Assembly (NCBI RefSeq): GCF_000478825.2 | Contig: NZ_CP007542.1 | Location: 3,100,001 to 3,164,000, forward strand | Direction of reading: 5' to 3' | Source: Synechocystis sp. PCC 6714 | GTDB lineage: Bacteria > Cyanobacteriota > Cyanobacteriia > Cyanobacteriales > Microcystaceae | Length of the DNA stretch: 64,000 bases | In this document: positions 16,519 to 25,578 of the stretch, one piece after another | Position numbering within the stretch: the first letter of the stretch is position 1 | How the letters are laid out: every line of letters starts with the position of its first letter | Notes under the pieces: generated by a model | What the model was told of the DNA's origin: nothing | Database searches by the model: none | The model's input: only the letters and a program-made list of their open reading frames with translations | Made by a program: the position numbers and the translations under genes

Positions 16519-17403
16519 TTAAGGGCTGGTGGGCATAAGTTGATTTAAATCTAAAAATTTATGATTTCTATCTCCTACCATGAGCGGTAAGTTCCCATTC
16601 CACTTTTCAATGGCTTGTTTTTGCAAAATTTCTGGGGTTAATGTGACTTTGATCAATCGTTGGGCTTCCGCTTCTCCTTTGGCTAAATTGACCATGGCCT
16701 CTGCCTGGCTAATAGCTTTTTGGGCAATATATTCAGCTTGTTTGGCTTCCTGCTCAGCAATTTGTTTGGCTTCCACTGCATCCCGAAATCCTTTGGAAAA
16801 ATGAACATGTACCAAAGAAAGATCATCAATGGCAATGTGGTAATTGCCAAGGCGATTAATTAGTAGTGCATCTACTTCTCCTTTAACCTGATCTCGTTTG
16901 GTAACAATTTCTTCAGCGGTGTATTTGGCTAAAACAGCTTTTAATATCTCTTTAATGGCCGGATCGATAATGTAGTCTATCACTTGTTCCCGATCGCCTA
17001 CTTTGGCAAAAACTTGGTCGACGGTCTGTGGAATTAAATGCCAGTTAAGGGCTACATCGGTGAATACATCCTGAAGATCCTTCGAGGATGCCTCTGCTTC
17101 AATTTGTCGCTTTTGTACTCTGACATCCAAAATTTCTACTGTGCTCACCACTGGCAAAAGGAGGTGTGGGCCTTCCCCTAGCAGGGGTTTTTGCATTTTG
17201 CCCAAGGTCAACAAAATGCCTTGGTGCCCTGGAGGAATAATGACAAGAAAAGTGGAGGCGATCGCCAATAGGACTAGCCCGAGGAGCAATCTAACAATCC
17301 ATAGTTTATTGGGACGATGCCCTGGCGATGACGGGGAATTGATTGGTGAGTTGCAGACTTCGGTAGTCATGACCAGATAACCGGATAAGTTGACCCAGGG
17401 CAT
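16519..17403 (-). CDS. Prohibitin-family (SPFH/band 7) membrane protein
   Basis: 294 residues (or about 283 from ATG 17370). One N-terminal membrane helix (about 37-56) is followed by an SPFH domain (about 57-210) and an Ala/Glu-rich helical region (AEQEAKQAEYIAQKAISQAEAM) typical of prohibitins and HflK/C. Such proteins form ring assemblies in the plasma or thylakoid membrane and modulate FtsH proteases. It is transcribed alone, back to back with the coiled-coil exported protein gene. HIP1 density rises from here, marking the right end of the AT-rich island. Confidence 0.87.
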   Translation of the reverse strand: MPWVNLSGYLVMTTEVCNSPINSPSSPGHRPNKLWIVRLLLGLVLLAIASTFLVIIPPGHQGILLTLGKMQKPLLGEGPHLLLPVVSTVEILDVRVQKRQIEAEASSKDLQDVFTDVALNWHLIPQTVDQVFAKVGDREQVIDYIIDPAIKEILKAVLAKYTAEEIVTKRDQVKGEVDALLINRLGNYHIAIDDLSLVHVHFSKGFRDAVEAKQIAEQEAKQAEYIAQKAISQAEAMVNLAKGEAEAQRLIKVTLTPEILQKQAIEKWNGNLPLMVGDRNHKFLDLNQLMPTSP

Positions 17404-17579
17404 AACTTAGTTGGGCCTTAGGGAGGGAAGTGAGAACCAAGTCGATCATAACGCTACACGAAAACATTTTTACATTATTTGTATTTTTTTTGAAAATGAA
17501 TTAAGATGCAAAATTGATTGTATGCAAGCAAATCTCAGCTATTCTGCTGTCTTTAACCATCTTCCGGGAGGTTGTTTTT

Positions 17580-18257
17580 ATGTCCGTGACCAACTTAGTT
17601 CGACTGAAATTGAAAAAGCGTCGGCCCCTGGTCAAAAAGCTGGCCAATGGGCTCCTGTCGTTACTTTTAGCCACCGGTCTTTTGCTGATCATGCCCGTTG
17701 CCCAATGTTTTGCGGTGACGACCACCGATGCAGTGGTGGCCCCTGACGAATCTCCATCGACGGCATTACCCATCCCTTGGCAAAAGTTGGCCACTAAAAC
17801 CCAGTCCGTGTTGGCGGAGGCCGATGCCCAGTTAAAAACGGCGATCGCCGACTTGACTAGTCAACTTGATCAACTGACAGCGGCAACGGACATTGCGGAG
17901 CGGAAGCAATTAAAGAAAGTTTTAGGCCAAAAACAGGATGACCTGGAAAATGTAGCCGATGACCTTGATGATCTTGCCGAAAAACTAGAGGATGTCAGTC
18001 CCAGGCTGTTGGCAGTGGCCAATCTTGCCCCGGAAGCCCTAGCCCAAGCAGAAAAAAGCTTTCAGCAAGCACAACAGTCTTTGGATCAAGTTGCAGAATT
18101 AGTTGATCAGTTGGCCGATAATACCGAGAAAGCTAAAGGGGGAAGCACCCCAGCCCTGCGCTCGACCATTGAACAACAAGTGACTGCCCTCGATCAGACC
18201 TTGACTGAGGCCAAGCAATCCCTAGAGTTTCTCAACGGCTCCGCCACCCAGACTTAA
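17580..18257 (+). CDS. Exported coiled-coil protein, unknown function
   Basis: About 225 residues from ATG 17580, chosen because of a good Shine-Dalgarno (GGGAGG) upstream and because it begins a proper signal peptide: basic KLKKRRPLVKK, hydrophobic LLSLLLATGLLLIMPVA, cleavage near QCFAV. The mature protein is rich in Ala, Gln, Asp and Leu with heptad-like spacing (about 75-210) and is probably a long helical bundle. It does not match a family I can name. It lies upstream of the sulfate operon but is separated from it by a terminator. Confidence 0.75.
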   Translation: MSVTNLVRLKLKKRRPLVKKLANGLLSLLLATGLLLIMPVAQCFAVTTTDAVVAPDESPSTALPIPWQKLATKTQSVLAEADAQLKTAIADLTSQLDQLTAATDIAERKQLKKVLGQKQDDLENVADDLDDLAEKLEDVSPRLLAVANLAPEALAQAEKSFQQAQQSLDQVAELVDQLADNTEKAKGGSTPALRSTIEQQVTALDQTLTEAKQSLEFLNGSATQT

Positions 18258-18313
18258 CCAGCCTTACTCCTCACCCTCGACCTATACGGATTCTAAATTT
18301 GGCTTTAATCGCC

Positions 18314-18343
18314 ACCCCTGACCAATGGTTGGGGGTCTTTTTA
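18314..18343 (+). terminator. Terminator before the sulfate operon
   Basis: Stem ACCCC-TG-ACC / GGT-TG-GGGGT with an AAT loop followed by CTTTTT, about 55 bp after the preceding stop codon. Confidence 0.7.
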
Positions 18344-18497
18344 TGGACTGCAGTCAGCTTGACTGACATAAAAAATGGAGTGGCTTTAACATCTGCATTC
18401 TGATCATTCTCAAATGGAAAATGGATTGTAATTGTTTTTCATTTCGTGTATGCTACTCTTGCGTTACAATTCAGTTTCTCAGTTAAGGAATTTTCTT

Positions 18498-19562
18498 ATG
18501 GCTCGATCCTTTTTTTCTTTAGGTACTACGGCGATCGCCGTTTTAATGGTGGGCAGTATCAGCGCTTGCAACAACACCCCTAACGCCACCACCGAGCCAG
18601 GGCCAGCGGAGAGTACCAGTCAAGCCCCCGCCAATTTGACCTTGGTGAGCTATGCGGTCACTAGGGACGCCTTTGAAAAAATCATTCCCAAATTCACAGA
18701 AGAGTGGAAAACTAAAACCGGCCAAGATGTCACTTTTGAGCAAAGCTATGGTGGTTCCGGTAGTCAAACCAGGGCAGTGGTGGATGGTTTAGAAGCGGAT
18801 ATCGTTGCCCTGGCCCTAAGTTCCGATGTCCAAAAAATTGAAAGTGCCGGATTGATTCAACCCGGTTGGGAAGAGGAAGCCCCCAATGGCTCGATTGTCA
18901 CCAACTCAGTCATCGCCTTTGTCACCAGAGCATCGGACAACATCAAAGTGGAAAAATGGTCTGACCTGGCCAAGCCAGAAGTTAAAGTCATTACCGCCAA
19001 TCCCAAAACCTCCGGGGGAGCCCGCTGGAATTTCCTCGGTATTTGGGGTTCGGTGACCAAAACCGGGGGCACAGAAGAACAAGCCTTTGACTTTGCCGGT
19101 AAAATTTTAGCCAATGCGCCCGTATTGCCAAAAGATGCCCGGGAATCCACTGATGTTTTCTATAAACAGGGTCAAGGCAACGTGTTGCTGAATTATGAAA
19201 ATGAAGTCCTGTTAGCCAAGCAAAAAGGGGAAAATCAGCCCTACATTGTGCCTACGGATTTTAATGTTTCTATCAGTGGCCCCGTGGCCGTTGTTGACAC
19301 CACAGTGGATAAAAAAGGAACTCGGGAAGTGGCGGATGCTTTTGTGCAATATCTTTTCACTCCAGAAGTACAGCAAATTTTTGCCGAAACCGGCTTTCGT
19401 CCCGTCAATGAAGAAGTTTTAGCTAAGTTTGCTAGCCAATATCCCAAAGTTGAAAACTTAGCCACCATTGAAGAGTTTGGCGGCTGGAAAAAAGCCCAAG
19501 CAGAATTCTTTGAAGACGGCGGTATTTTTGACCAAGTGATTACCAAAATTGGTAAGCAATAG
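18498..19562 (+). CDS. sbpA: Sulfate-binding lipoprotein of the sulfate ABC transporter
   Basis: Binds sulfate (and thiosulfate) for the CysTWA importer. From ATG 18498 the protein has 354 residues with a lipoprotein signal ending SISAC, followed by a Pro/Thr/Ser linker. Family signatures: LTLVSYAVTRDAFEKI, EQSYGGSGSQTRAV (sulfate-binding loop), PKTSGGARWNFLG. It heads the operon sbpA - NIL gene - cysT - cysW - cysA, all on the plus strand with short gaps or overlaps until cysA. Confidence 0.94.
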   Translation: MARSFFSLGTTAIAVLMVGSISACNNTPNATTEPGPAESTSQAPANLTLVSYAVTRDAFEKIIPKFTEEWKTKTGQDVTFEQSYGGSGSQTRAVVDGLEADIVALALSSDVQKIESAGLIQPGWEEEAPNGSIVTNSVIAFVTRASDNIKVEKWSDLAKPEVKVITANPKTSGGARWNFLGIWGSVTKTGGTEEQAFDFAGKILANAPVLPKDARESTDVFYKQGQGNVLLNYENEVLLAKQKGENQPYIVPTDFNVSISGPVAVVDTTVDKKGTREVADAFVQYLFTPEVQQIFAETGFRPVNEEVLAKFASQYPKVENLATIEEFGGWKKAQAEFFEDGGIFDQVITKIGKQ

Positions 19563-19599
19563 AAATTTTAATAACTTTTGATTAACGCCTGGTTGACCT

Positions 19600-19893
19600 A
19601 TGCAATCTTCAACTTTCTCCCACCTCCATTCCCCCAGTTCCCAACGAACCACCGAAGTAACCCTTTACCTAACTATTCCCGCAAGCTATCGGCAGGAACC
19701 CATCGTGACCCAACTGGTTAGCCGCTATAAGCTCCAGGTAAATATCCTGGCGGCCACTTTAGGTACAAATGGTGGTCAGGGTCAATTTAAATTGACTTTA
19801 ATCGGTCACACGGAAGCTATCAATGATGCCTTAGCTTATCTGGAGGAACTGCAAATCACTATAGTTTTAGACCAAGAGTCCGATGGCTGGTAA
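19600..19893 (+). CDS. NIL-domain small protein in the sulfate operon
   Basis: 97 residues; residues 18-90 form an ACT-like NIL domain (TEVTLYLTIPASYRQEPIV, VNILAATLG, GQFKLTLIG). NIL domains otherwise occur at the C-terminus of methionine-importer ATPases (MetN), where they bind the substrate for trans-inhibition. Here it is a separate protein placed between sbpA and cysT, and its 3' end overlaps the cysT start. A role as a sulfur-metabolite sensor for the transporter is plausible inference. Confidence 0.85.
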   Translation: MQSSTFSHLHSPSSQRTTEVTLYLTIPASYRQEPIVTQLVSRYKLQVNILAATLGTNGGQGQFKLTLIGHTEAINDALAYLEELQITIVLDQESDGW

Positions 19894-20755
19894 TATGACC
19901 ACAAATCTTCGTTTTTCTTCCCTACCCAAACAATTTGCTAAGTTTAATTTGGGACAATATATTTCTGTCCCGTGGGCGGTAACGATCATTTATCTTCTAC
20001 TGATCCTCTGGTTACCCATTGCGGCCCTGCTGTTTAAATCCGCCTCCTTGGGTTTGCGGGGATTTTGGGAAATCGCTACCACCCCCATTGCTATTTCGAC
20101 CTACAACGTCACTTTTCTGACCGCCCTGGCGGCGGGGATTATCAACGGTGTGATGGGAACCTTAGTGGCTTGGGTGCTAGTACGCTATCAATTTCCTGGC
20201 AAAAAAATTGTTGATGCCATTGTGGATTTACCCTTTGCGCTCCCCACCTCCGTAGCTGGTCTGGTGTTAGCAACTTTGTATAGTCAAACCGGCTGGGTTG
20301 GTCGTTTTTTTACCCCCTTTGGCATTCAAATTGCCTTTAGTCGCCTGGGGGTATTTGTGGCGATGGTTTTCATTTCCTTGCCCTTTATTGTCCGGACGCT
20401 GCAACCGGTTTTACAGGAGTTGGAAGAGGAGGCAGAAGAAGCCGCTTGGTCTTTGGGAGCGACGGAATTCCAAACCTTTTGGCGGGTGATTTTTCCCCCT
20501 TTAATTCCGCCTATTTTAACGGGGGTTGCCTTGGGCTTTTCTAGGGCGGTGGGGGAATATGGCTCAGTGGTGTTAATTGCTTCTAATATTCCCTTTAAAG
20601 ATCTTATTGCTCCGGTATTAGTGTTTGAGCGGCTGGAACAATATGATTATTCGGGCGCAACGGTAATTGGGGCGGTGCTACTTTTTGTTTCGCTAATCCT
20701 ACTGCTAATTATTAATCTACTGCAACAATGGGGGCGTCGTTATGCAAACGATTAA
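19883..20755 (+). CDS. cysT: Sulfate ABC transporter permease CysT (CysU)
   Basis: 290 residues with six membrane helices and the inner-membrane permease EAA loop (EEEAEEAAWSLGATEFQTFWRV). DLPFALPTSVAGLVLATLY is a CysT signature. The start at 19883 overlaps the NIL gene by 11 bp; ATG 19895 would remove the overlap. Forms a heterodimeric channel with CysW. Confidence 0.93.
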   Translation: MAGNMTTNLRFSSLPKQFAKFNLGQYISVPWAVTIIYLLLILWLPIAALLFKSASLGLRGFWEIATTPIAISTYNVTFLTALAAGIINGVMGTLVAWVLVRYQFPGKKIVDAIVDLPFALPTSVAGLVLATLYSQTGWVGRFFTPFGIQIAFSRLGVFVAMVFISLPFIVRTLQPVLQELEEEAEEAAWSLGATEFQTFWRVIFPPLIPPILTGVALGFSRAVGEYGSVVLIASNIPFKDLIAPVLVFERLEQYDYSGATVIGAVLLFVSLILLLIINLLQQWGRRYAND

Positions 20756-21572
20756 TCTATCGAAAAGTTTTAAAGTTAGACATTTACTGATTGCCCTAGC
20801 CTTATTTTATTTAGTTTTAGTTTTACTTTTGCCGGCGATCGCCGTTTTTTATGAAGCTTTTCATAAGGGGGTGGGGCCATTTATAGAAGCCCTGGGCGAT
20901 CGTAATTTTCAGTCCGCCCTGCAATTGACCATTGTGATGGCCCTGATTTCTGTCCCTTTAAACACGGTGTTTGGACTTTGTGCCGCCTGGGTTCTAGCCC
21001 GCAATCAATTCCCCGGTCGGGCATTATTTTTAAGCGTGTTAGATTTACCTTTCTCCATTTCCCCCGTGGTGGCTGGTCTAATGATCGTTTTGCTCTACGG
21101 CAAAAATGGTTGGATTGGTAGTTGGTTTAGCGCCCTCGATGTGCAAATACTGTTCGCCGTTCCCGGTATGGCGATCGCCACCATTTTTGTGACCTTGCCC
21201 TTTGTGGCGAGGGAAGTGATTCCTGTACTGGAAGAATTGGGGCCAGAACAGGAGGAAGCGGCCCGCACTTTGGGGGCGAAAGACTGGCAAATTTTTTGGC
21301 GAGTCACTCTGCCCAATATCCGCTGGGGCTTACTTTATGGGGTTCTGTTAACCAACGCTAGGGCCATGGGGGAATTTGGCGCAGTGGCGGTGGTCTCCGG
21401 CAGTATTTTGGGTAAAACCAGTACATTGCCTATTTTTGTGGAGCAGGAGTACAAAAACTATCAAACAGAAGCGGCCTTTGGGGCAGCGGTGGTGCTAGCG
21501 TTATTGGCGGTGGTCACCCTGATATTAAAAGAGATTTTGGAGCGACGCACTGGCCACCATAAATCCGTTTGA
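20742..21572 (+). CDS. cysW: Sulfate ABC transporter permease CysW
   Basis: 276 residues, six helices, EAA loop EEAARTLGAKDWQIFWRVTLP. The segment LDLPFSISPVVAGLM and the ending GEFGAVAVVSGSILGKT are typical of CysW. It overlaps the end of cysT by 14 bp, indicating coupled translation and a fixed 1:1 ratio of the two permeases. Confidence 0.93.
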   Translation: MQTINLSKSFKVRHLLIALALFYLVLVLLLPAIAVFYEAFHKGVGPFIEALGDRNFQSALQLTIVMALISVPLNTVFGLCAAWVLARNQFPGRALFLSVLDLPFSISPVVAGLMIVLLYGKNGWIGSWFSALDVQILFAVPGMAIATIFVTLPFVAREVIPVLEELGPEQEEAARTLGAKDWQIFWRVTLPNIRWGLLYGVLLTNARAMGEFGAVAVVSGSILGKTSTLPIFVEQEYKNYQTEAAFGAAVVLALLAVVTLILKEILERRTGHHKSV

Positions 21573-21703
21573 TCCCTGGAAGCTGTTGGCAAAGTTTTAG
21601 TCTACTCCCAAGCTTGGGGGGTCAGGGGGGTTTTTAAAACAGACTCCCAAACCGAACCTATTTTTAGTTTTCCTACCTAACTTTTTTACATTTAACTGAG
21701 GAC

Positions 21704-22777
21704 ATGGCGATGGGCATTGTGATTAATAATGTTTCTAAACAATTTGGTGATTTTATCGCCCTCAAGGACATTAATTTAGAAGTCCCCGATGGTAAATTAG
21801 TCGCCCTGCTAGGGCCTTCAGGTTCCGGTAAATCAACTTTACTAAGGGCGATCGCCGGTTTGGAGCCCCCCGACCAAGGACAAATTATTATTAATGGCCA
21901 GGATGCCACCCATGTGGACATTCGCAAACGTAATATTGGCTTTGTTTTTCAGCATTATGCCCTGTTTAAACATTTAACCATTCGGCAAAACATTGCTTTT
22001 GGCTTGGAAATTCGTAAGCATCCCCCAGCGAAAACCAAAGAAAGGGTGGAAGAATTACTTGCCCTAATTCAATTGGAAGGTTTAGGTAATCGCTACCCGA
22101 GTCAACTCTCTGGGGGTCAACGGCAACGGGTCGCTTTAGCCCGAGCCTTAGCAGTACAGCCCCAGGTTTTATTACTGGATGAACCCTTCGGTGCCCTCGA
22201 TGCCAAAGTGCGAAAAGAATTGCGGGCTTGGTTGCGGAAACTACACGACGAAGTTCACCTTACCAGTGTATTTGTCACCCACGACCAGGAAGAAGCCATG
22301 GAAGTGGCCGATGAAATTGTGGTTATGAGTAACGGCAAAATCGAACAGGTGGGCACGGCGGAAGAAATTTATGAAAATCCCGCTAGTCCCTTTGTGATGG
22401 GTTTTATTGGTGAAGTGAATGTTTTGCCCCGCACTGCATCCCTGTTTAACTACCATGCTTTTGAACCCCACCACAGTGATAATGGGCATCAAGACCCTGT
22501 GTTTGTTCGGCCCCACGACTTTGAACTATTAACGGAAGCGGACGACGCTAGCGTGGCGGGCATCATCAAAAGGGTTATTCACCTGGGTTCAGAAATACAG
22601 GTGGAGGTACTGTTAACGGACAACACCACTGTGCTTGCCTACCTGAATCGGGAGCAACGGCAACAGCTTAACCCCAAAGTTGGACAAAAAGTATTTATTA
22701 AGCCCCGGGCCGCTAAGGTTTTTGCTGGAGCTTCTTCCGCTGCTTCCACCCATTTTATTTATGGTACGGGCATTTGA
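21704..22777 (+). CDS. cysA: Sulfate/thiosulfate ABC transporter ATPase CysA
   Basis: 357 residues. Walker [11 protein letters not shown]-loop VFQHYALF, signature [16 protein letters not shown], Walker B LLLDEPF, H-loop [10 protein letters not shown]. The C-terminal part (about 240-350) is a TOBE-like regulatory domain. It is 131 bp after cysW, a longer gap than elsewhere in the operon, but on the same strand. ATG 21704 or ATG 21710 can serve as start. Confidence 0.94.
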   Translation: MAMGIVINNVSKQFGDFIALKDINLEVPDGKLVALLGPSGSGKSTLLRAIAGLEPPDQGQIIINGQDATHVDIRKRNIGFVFQHYALFKHLTIRQNIAFGLEIRKHPPAKTKERVEELLALIQLEGLGNRYPSQLSGGQRQRVALARALAVQPQVLLLDEPFGALDAKVRKELRAWLRKLHDEVHLTSVFVTHDQEEAMEVADEIVVMSNGKIEQVGTAEEIYENPASPFVMGFIGEVNVLPRTASLFNYHAFEPHHSDNGHQDPVFVRPHDFELLTEADDASVAGIIKRVIHLGSEIQVEVLLTDNTTVLAYLNREQRQQLNPKVGQKVFIKPRAAKVFAGASSAASTHFIYGTGI

Positions 22778-22799
22778 TTTTTAACATGGAGTCAAGACA

Positions 22800-23378
22800 T
22801 TACCAAACCCGAGGCTGAAAAGTAGCAGGGGTATCCAGTTCAAAAATTTCGTCGCGAATACGGGCGGCGTACAGCCCGGCTTTTAATACCTCTTCTCTGA
22901 GGGCATTGGAAAGATCCACCGCGGCGAGAATGCCATAGAGTTTCTTGTCCTGATGTTCGGGGAAAAATTCCCGAAATCGCTGGAGATGGTTGATTAATTG
23001 GCCGATGGATTCTGGGCGAGCATGGCTTTTGACTTCTACTACAATGGCGGTTTTCACATCCCCATTGGCATAGGCCATGACATCAAGTTCAATATGTTTG
23101 CCCTGTTTACTTGCTCGAACGCTGGGGGTTACAACTTCCATGGCAAATTTTTCATAGAGAATAGTTTCCATGGAAGGCAGGGCCAACCCTTCGGTAAAAC
23201 TGCCAAACTTTTTGCCCAGACCACCAATTTGTTTGCCCAATTCTTGGATTTGGCGATCGGTCTCCTGAAAACGGCGATCTGTTTCCTGACTTTTTTCCCT
23301 CATGAGTCGTTCCGTTTCCTTTTGTGTCTGGACTAACTCTGCGAGGAGTTGCCATACTTCATCTGCTGTTGTTGCCAT
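22800..23378 (-). CDS. DUF3782 / PD-(D/E)XK nuclease-like protein
   Basis: 192 residues. The N-terminal 65 residues are a charged coiled coil with repeats of ETDRRFQETDRQIQELG; the C-terminal part carries an apparent PD-(D/E)XK core (IELDVMAYANG, then AIVVEVKSHA). This arrangement is common in abundant cyanobacterial DUF3782 proteins of unknown role. It is convergent with cysA (22 bp gap). Confidence 0.8.
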   Translation of the reverse strand: MATTADEVWQLLAELVQTQKETERLMREKSQETDRRFQETDRQIQELGKQIGGLGKKFGSFTEGLALPSMETILYEKFAMEVVTPSVRASKQGKHIELDVMAYANGDVKTAIVVEVKSHARPESIGQLINHLQRFREFFPEHQDKKLYGILAAVDLSNALREEVLKAGLYAARIRDEIFELDTPATFQPRVW

Positions 23379-23530
23379 GATTACTTAAATTTACTTTAAT
23401 CTTGCTTTATTGTAATGAATGACAGACTGGGAGTAATTGAGCATTATTTCTTGCTGTTGCAAACCTAGATACATTAACCAGTAGTTGCCTTAGGGTGAAG
23501 TTTTATTATGGTTTTCGTTGGTTATTAACC

Positions 23531-24730
23531 GTGAGTAATGAACCCCCGATGGAAACCTTAGAAGCGGATTATGGAACTTTAACGCCCCTGCAAAAACGGC
23601 AAAGATTGCAGGAGTTAGGCCTTTTATTTTTCCGTTTAGGACTTTTTTCCTTTGGCGGCCCTGCGGCCCACACCGCGATGATGGAAGAGGAAGTAGTGCG
23701 GCGGCGACAATGGCTCAGCCACGGCAAATTTTTGGATCTGATCGGGGTAACTAATCTCATCCCCGGGCCAAATTCCACCGAGTTGGCCATCCACTTGGGC
23801 TATGAACGGGGTAAATGGGCCGGTTTGATTATTGCTGGAGTTTCCTTTATTCTGCCGGCCATGGTGGTGGTTTGGTTATTGGCGATCGCCTATGTTCACT
23901 ACCAATCAGTGCCAGCGGTGGGTAATATGCTCTACGGCATTCAGCCCATGATTATTCCCCTGATCGGGCAAGCGTTATGGAAACTGGGGCAAAAGGCGTT
24001 GAAAACTCCCCTTGCTATCGGGGCGGCGGTGTTGGTGATGGTGGGCACAGTCTGGGGTAAGCCGGAAATTTTACTGTTACTGCTGGCCGGTTTAGCCCTG
24101 GTATTGATCCAAATGGGGCGGGGACGTTTCCAGTCTTTACCGCTGATTTTTTTGCCCTTGGGTCAACTTAATGCTTCTCCGGTGTTAGCCGTCAGTGGCA
24201 TCAATGCCTGGTCTGTATTTGGTATTTTCCTTAAAATCGGTTGTCTACTCTATGGCGGCGGTTACGTGTTGTTTGCTTTTTTGCAAGCTGATCTAGTGGA
24301 TCGTCTGGGATGGCTAACTTCCCAACAACTCCTTGATGCGATCGCCATTGGCCAAATTACCCCAGGACCGTTATTCACCACGGCTACTTTCATTGGTTAT
24401 TTACTAGCCGGCAACCCTGGGGCGATCGCCGCTACGGTGGGAATTTTTCTACCGTCCTTTTTACTGGTGGCCCTGGTTAATCCCTGGGTTAATGTTCTGC
24501 AAAAGTCATTAATTTTCCGGGCCTTTCTCGATGGCATTAATGCCGGAGCTTGGGGTTTAATGGTGGTCACCACCGTTGGTTTGGCCCGTTCTGCTCTAAT
24601 TGATCCTTTGACTATCTGCTTAGCGCTGCTGGGGGCGATCGCCCTGGGACGATTTTCCATCAGTTCCCATTGGTTAGTGGTCTTTGGCGCCCTCGTGGGC
24701 TTAGTTAGGCAAAGCATACCAATCAGTTAA
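23531..24730 (+). CDS. chrA: Chromate transporter ChrA (two CHR domains)
   Basis: About 399 residues (411 from GTG 23495). Two homologous CHR domains: the first with RLGLFSFGGPAAHTAMMEEE and IPGPNSTELAIHLG, the second with IGCLLYGGGYVLFAFLQAD and QITPGPLFTTATFIG. Long-chain ChrA proteins are chromate/sulfate antiporters that expel chromate. Its place just after the sulfate importer, through which chromate enters, fits. Start chosen at GTG 23531; ATG 23549 is also possible. Confidence 0.9.
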   Translation: MSNEPPMETLEADYGTLTPLQKRQRLQELGLLFFRLGLFSFGGPAAHTAMMEEEVVRRRQWLSHGKFLDLIGVTNLIPGPNSTELAIHLGYERGKWAGLIIAGVSFILPAMVVVWLLAIAYVHYQSVPAVGNMLYGIQPMIIPLIGQALWKLGQKALKTPLAIGAAVLVMVGTVWGKPEILLLLLAGLALVLIQMGRGRFQSLPLIFLPLGQLNASPVLAVSGINAWSVFGIFLKIGCLLYGGGYVLFAFLQADLVDRLGWLTSQQLLDAIAIGQITPGPLFTTATFIGYLLAGNPGAIAATVGIFLPSFLLVALVNPWVNVLQKSLIFRAFLDGINAGAWGLMVVTTVGLARSALIDPLTICLALLGAIALGRFSISSHWLVVFGALVGLVRQSIPIS

Positions 24731-24842
24731 TAGATCTATCATTTATAGCCATTAGATCCGGCGAATCAGAGCAAGAACAATGCAAAAATTTAAGGCCCTG
24801 ACGGCGGGAATATGTAGTTTTATTGCAGGGTTAAGGGCTCCC

Positions 24843-24870
24843 TTGACTTGCGTTCACTCGGAAATAATGA
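24843..24870 (+). promoter_or_regulatory. Putative apcF promoter
   Basis: TTGACT (-35-like) and TAATGA (-10-like) spaced 16 bp, about 70 bp upstream of the apcF ATG, in a gene-free 209-bp region. A GGGAG Shine-Dalgarno precedes the ATG. Confidence 0.4.
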
Positions 24871-24939
24871 TAGGTAGGAGAACTAAAATGGCTTGCCCAA
24901 GCCCCTTAACTATAAACTGCCGTTGGGAGAACCTTTTAA

Positions 24940-25449
24940 ATGCGAGACGCGGTTACCACTTTAATAAAAAACTATGATTTGACCGGTCGCTATCTAGACC
25001 GGAACGCCATGGACGAGCTCAAAGCTTATTTTGAGTCCGGTTCGGCTAGGATTGCCGCCGCCGCCATGATTAACGCCAATTCGGCCACCATCGTCAAACG
25101 GGCCGCCGCCCAACTGTTTGAAGAAATCCCCGAACTCATCCGCCCCAGTGGTAATGCCTACACCACCCGTCGTTTTTCCGCTTGCCTGCGGGATATGGAC
25201 TACTACCTCCGCTATGCCAGCTATGCCCTAATTGCCGGGGATAATAACGTGCTCGATGAGCGGGTTTTGCAAGGCCTGCGGGAAACCTACAATTCCCTTG
25301 GGGTACCCATTGGACCTACGGTGCGGGGCATTCAGATTATGAAGGAAATGATCGAAGCCATGGCGGAGGACTCCAACTTAAGAACTGCGGACTTCATTGC
25401 TTCTCCCTTTGATCACATGACCAGGGAACTGAGCGAAGTTTCCGTCTAG
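24940..25449 (+). CDS. apcF: Allophycocyanin beta-18 subunit
   Basis: Minor core subunit of the phycobilisome that replaces one ApcB beside the terminal emitter ApcE. 169 residues of globin-like phycobiliprotein fold. The chromophore cysteine is in RRFSACLRDMDYYLRY, and the N-terminus MRDAVTTLIKNYDLTGRYLD matches ApcF rather than ApcB. Transcribed alone with a strong terminator behind it. Confidence 0.95.
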   Translation: MRDAVTTLIKNYDLTGRYLDRNAMDELKAYFESGSARIAAAAMINANSATIVKRAAAQLFEEIPELIRPSGNAYTTRRFSACLRDMDYYLRYASYALIAGDNNVLDERVLQGLRETYNSLGVPIGPTVRGIQIMKEMIEAMAEDSNLRTADFIASPFDHMTRELSEVSV

Positions 25450-25533
25450 CAAGTTTTCTGGCCGTGGGAATATCCCCTAATGGCAATTGCTTGGCCAAAA
25501 TAAACACCTCGACACCAGGCTAAATCGAGATCA

Positions 25534-25569
25534 ACAGTAGGAAGTGAATTTTCCCTACTGTATTTTTTT
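25534..25569 (+). terminator. Rho-independent terminator of apcF
   Basis: Perfect stem ACAGTAGG / CCTACTGT with a 12-base loop, followed by A and TTTTTTT. It lies between the convergent apcF and SNF2 genes. Confidence 0.85.
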
Positions 25570-25578
25570 GGAATTTCG

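Noticed and set aside
22800-23378. Restriction endonuclease of a restriction-modification system
   Set aside because: Only a nuclease-like fold of the common DUF3782 type; no methyltransferase or specificity gene nearby.
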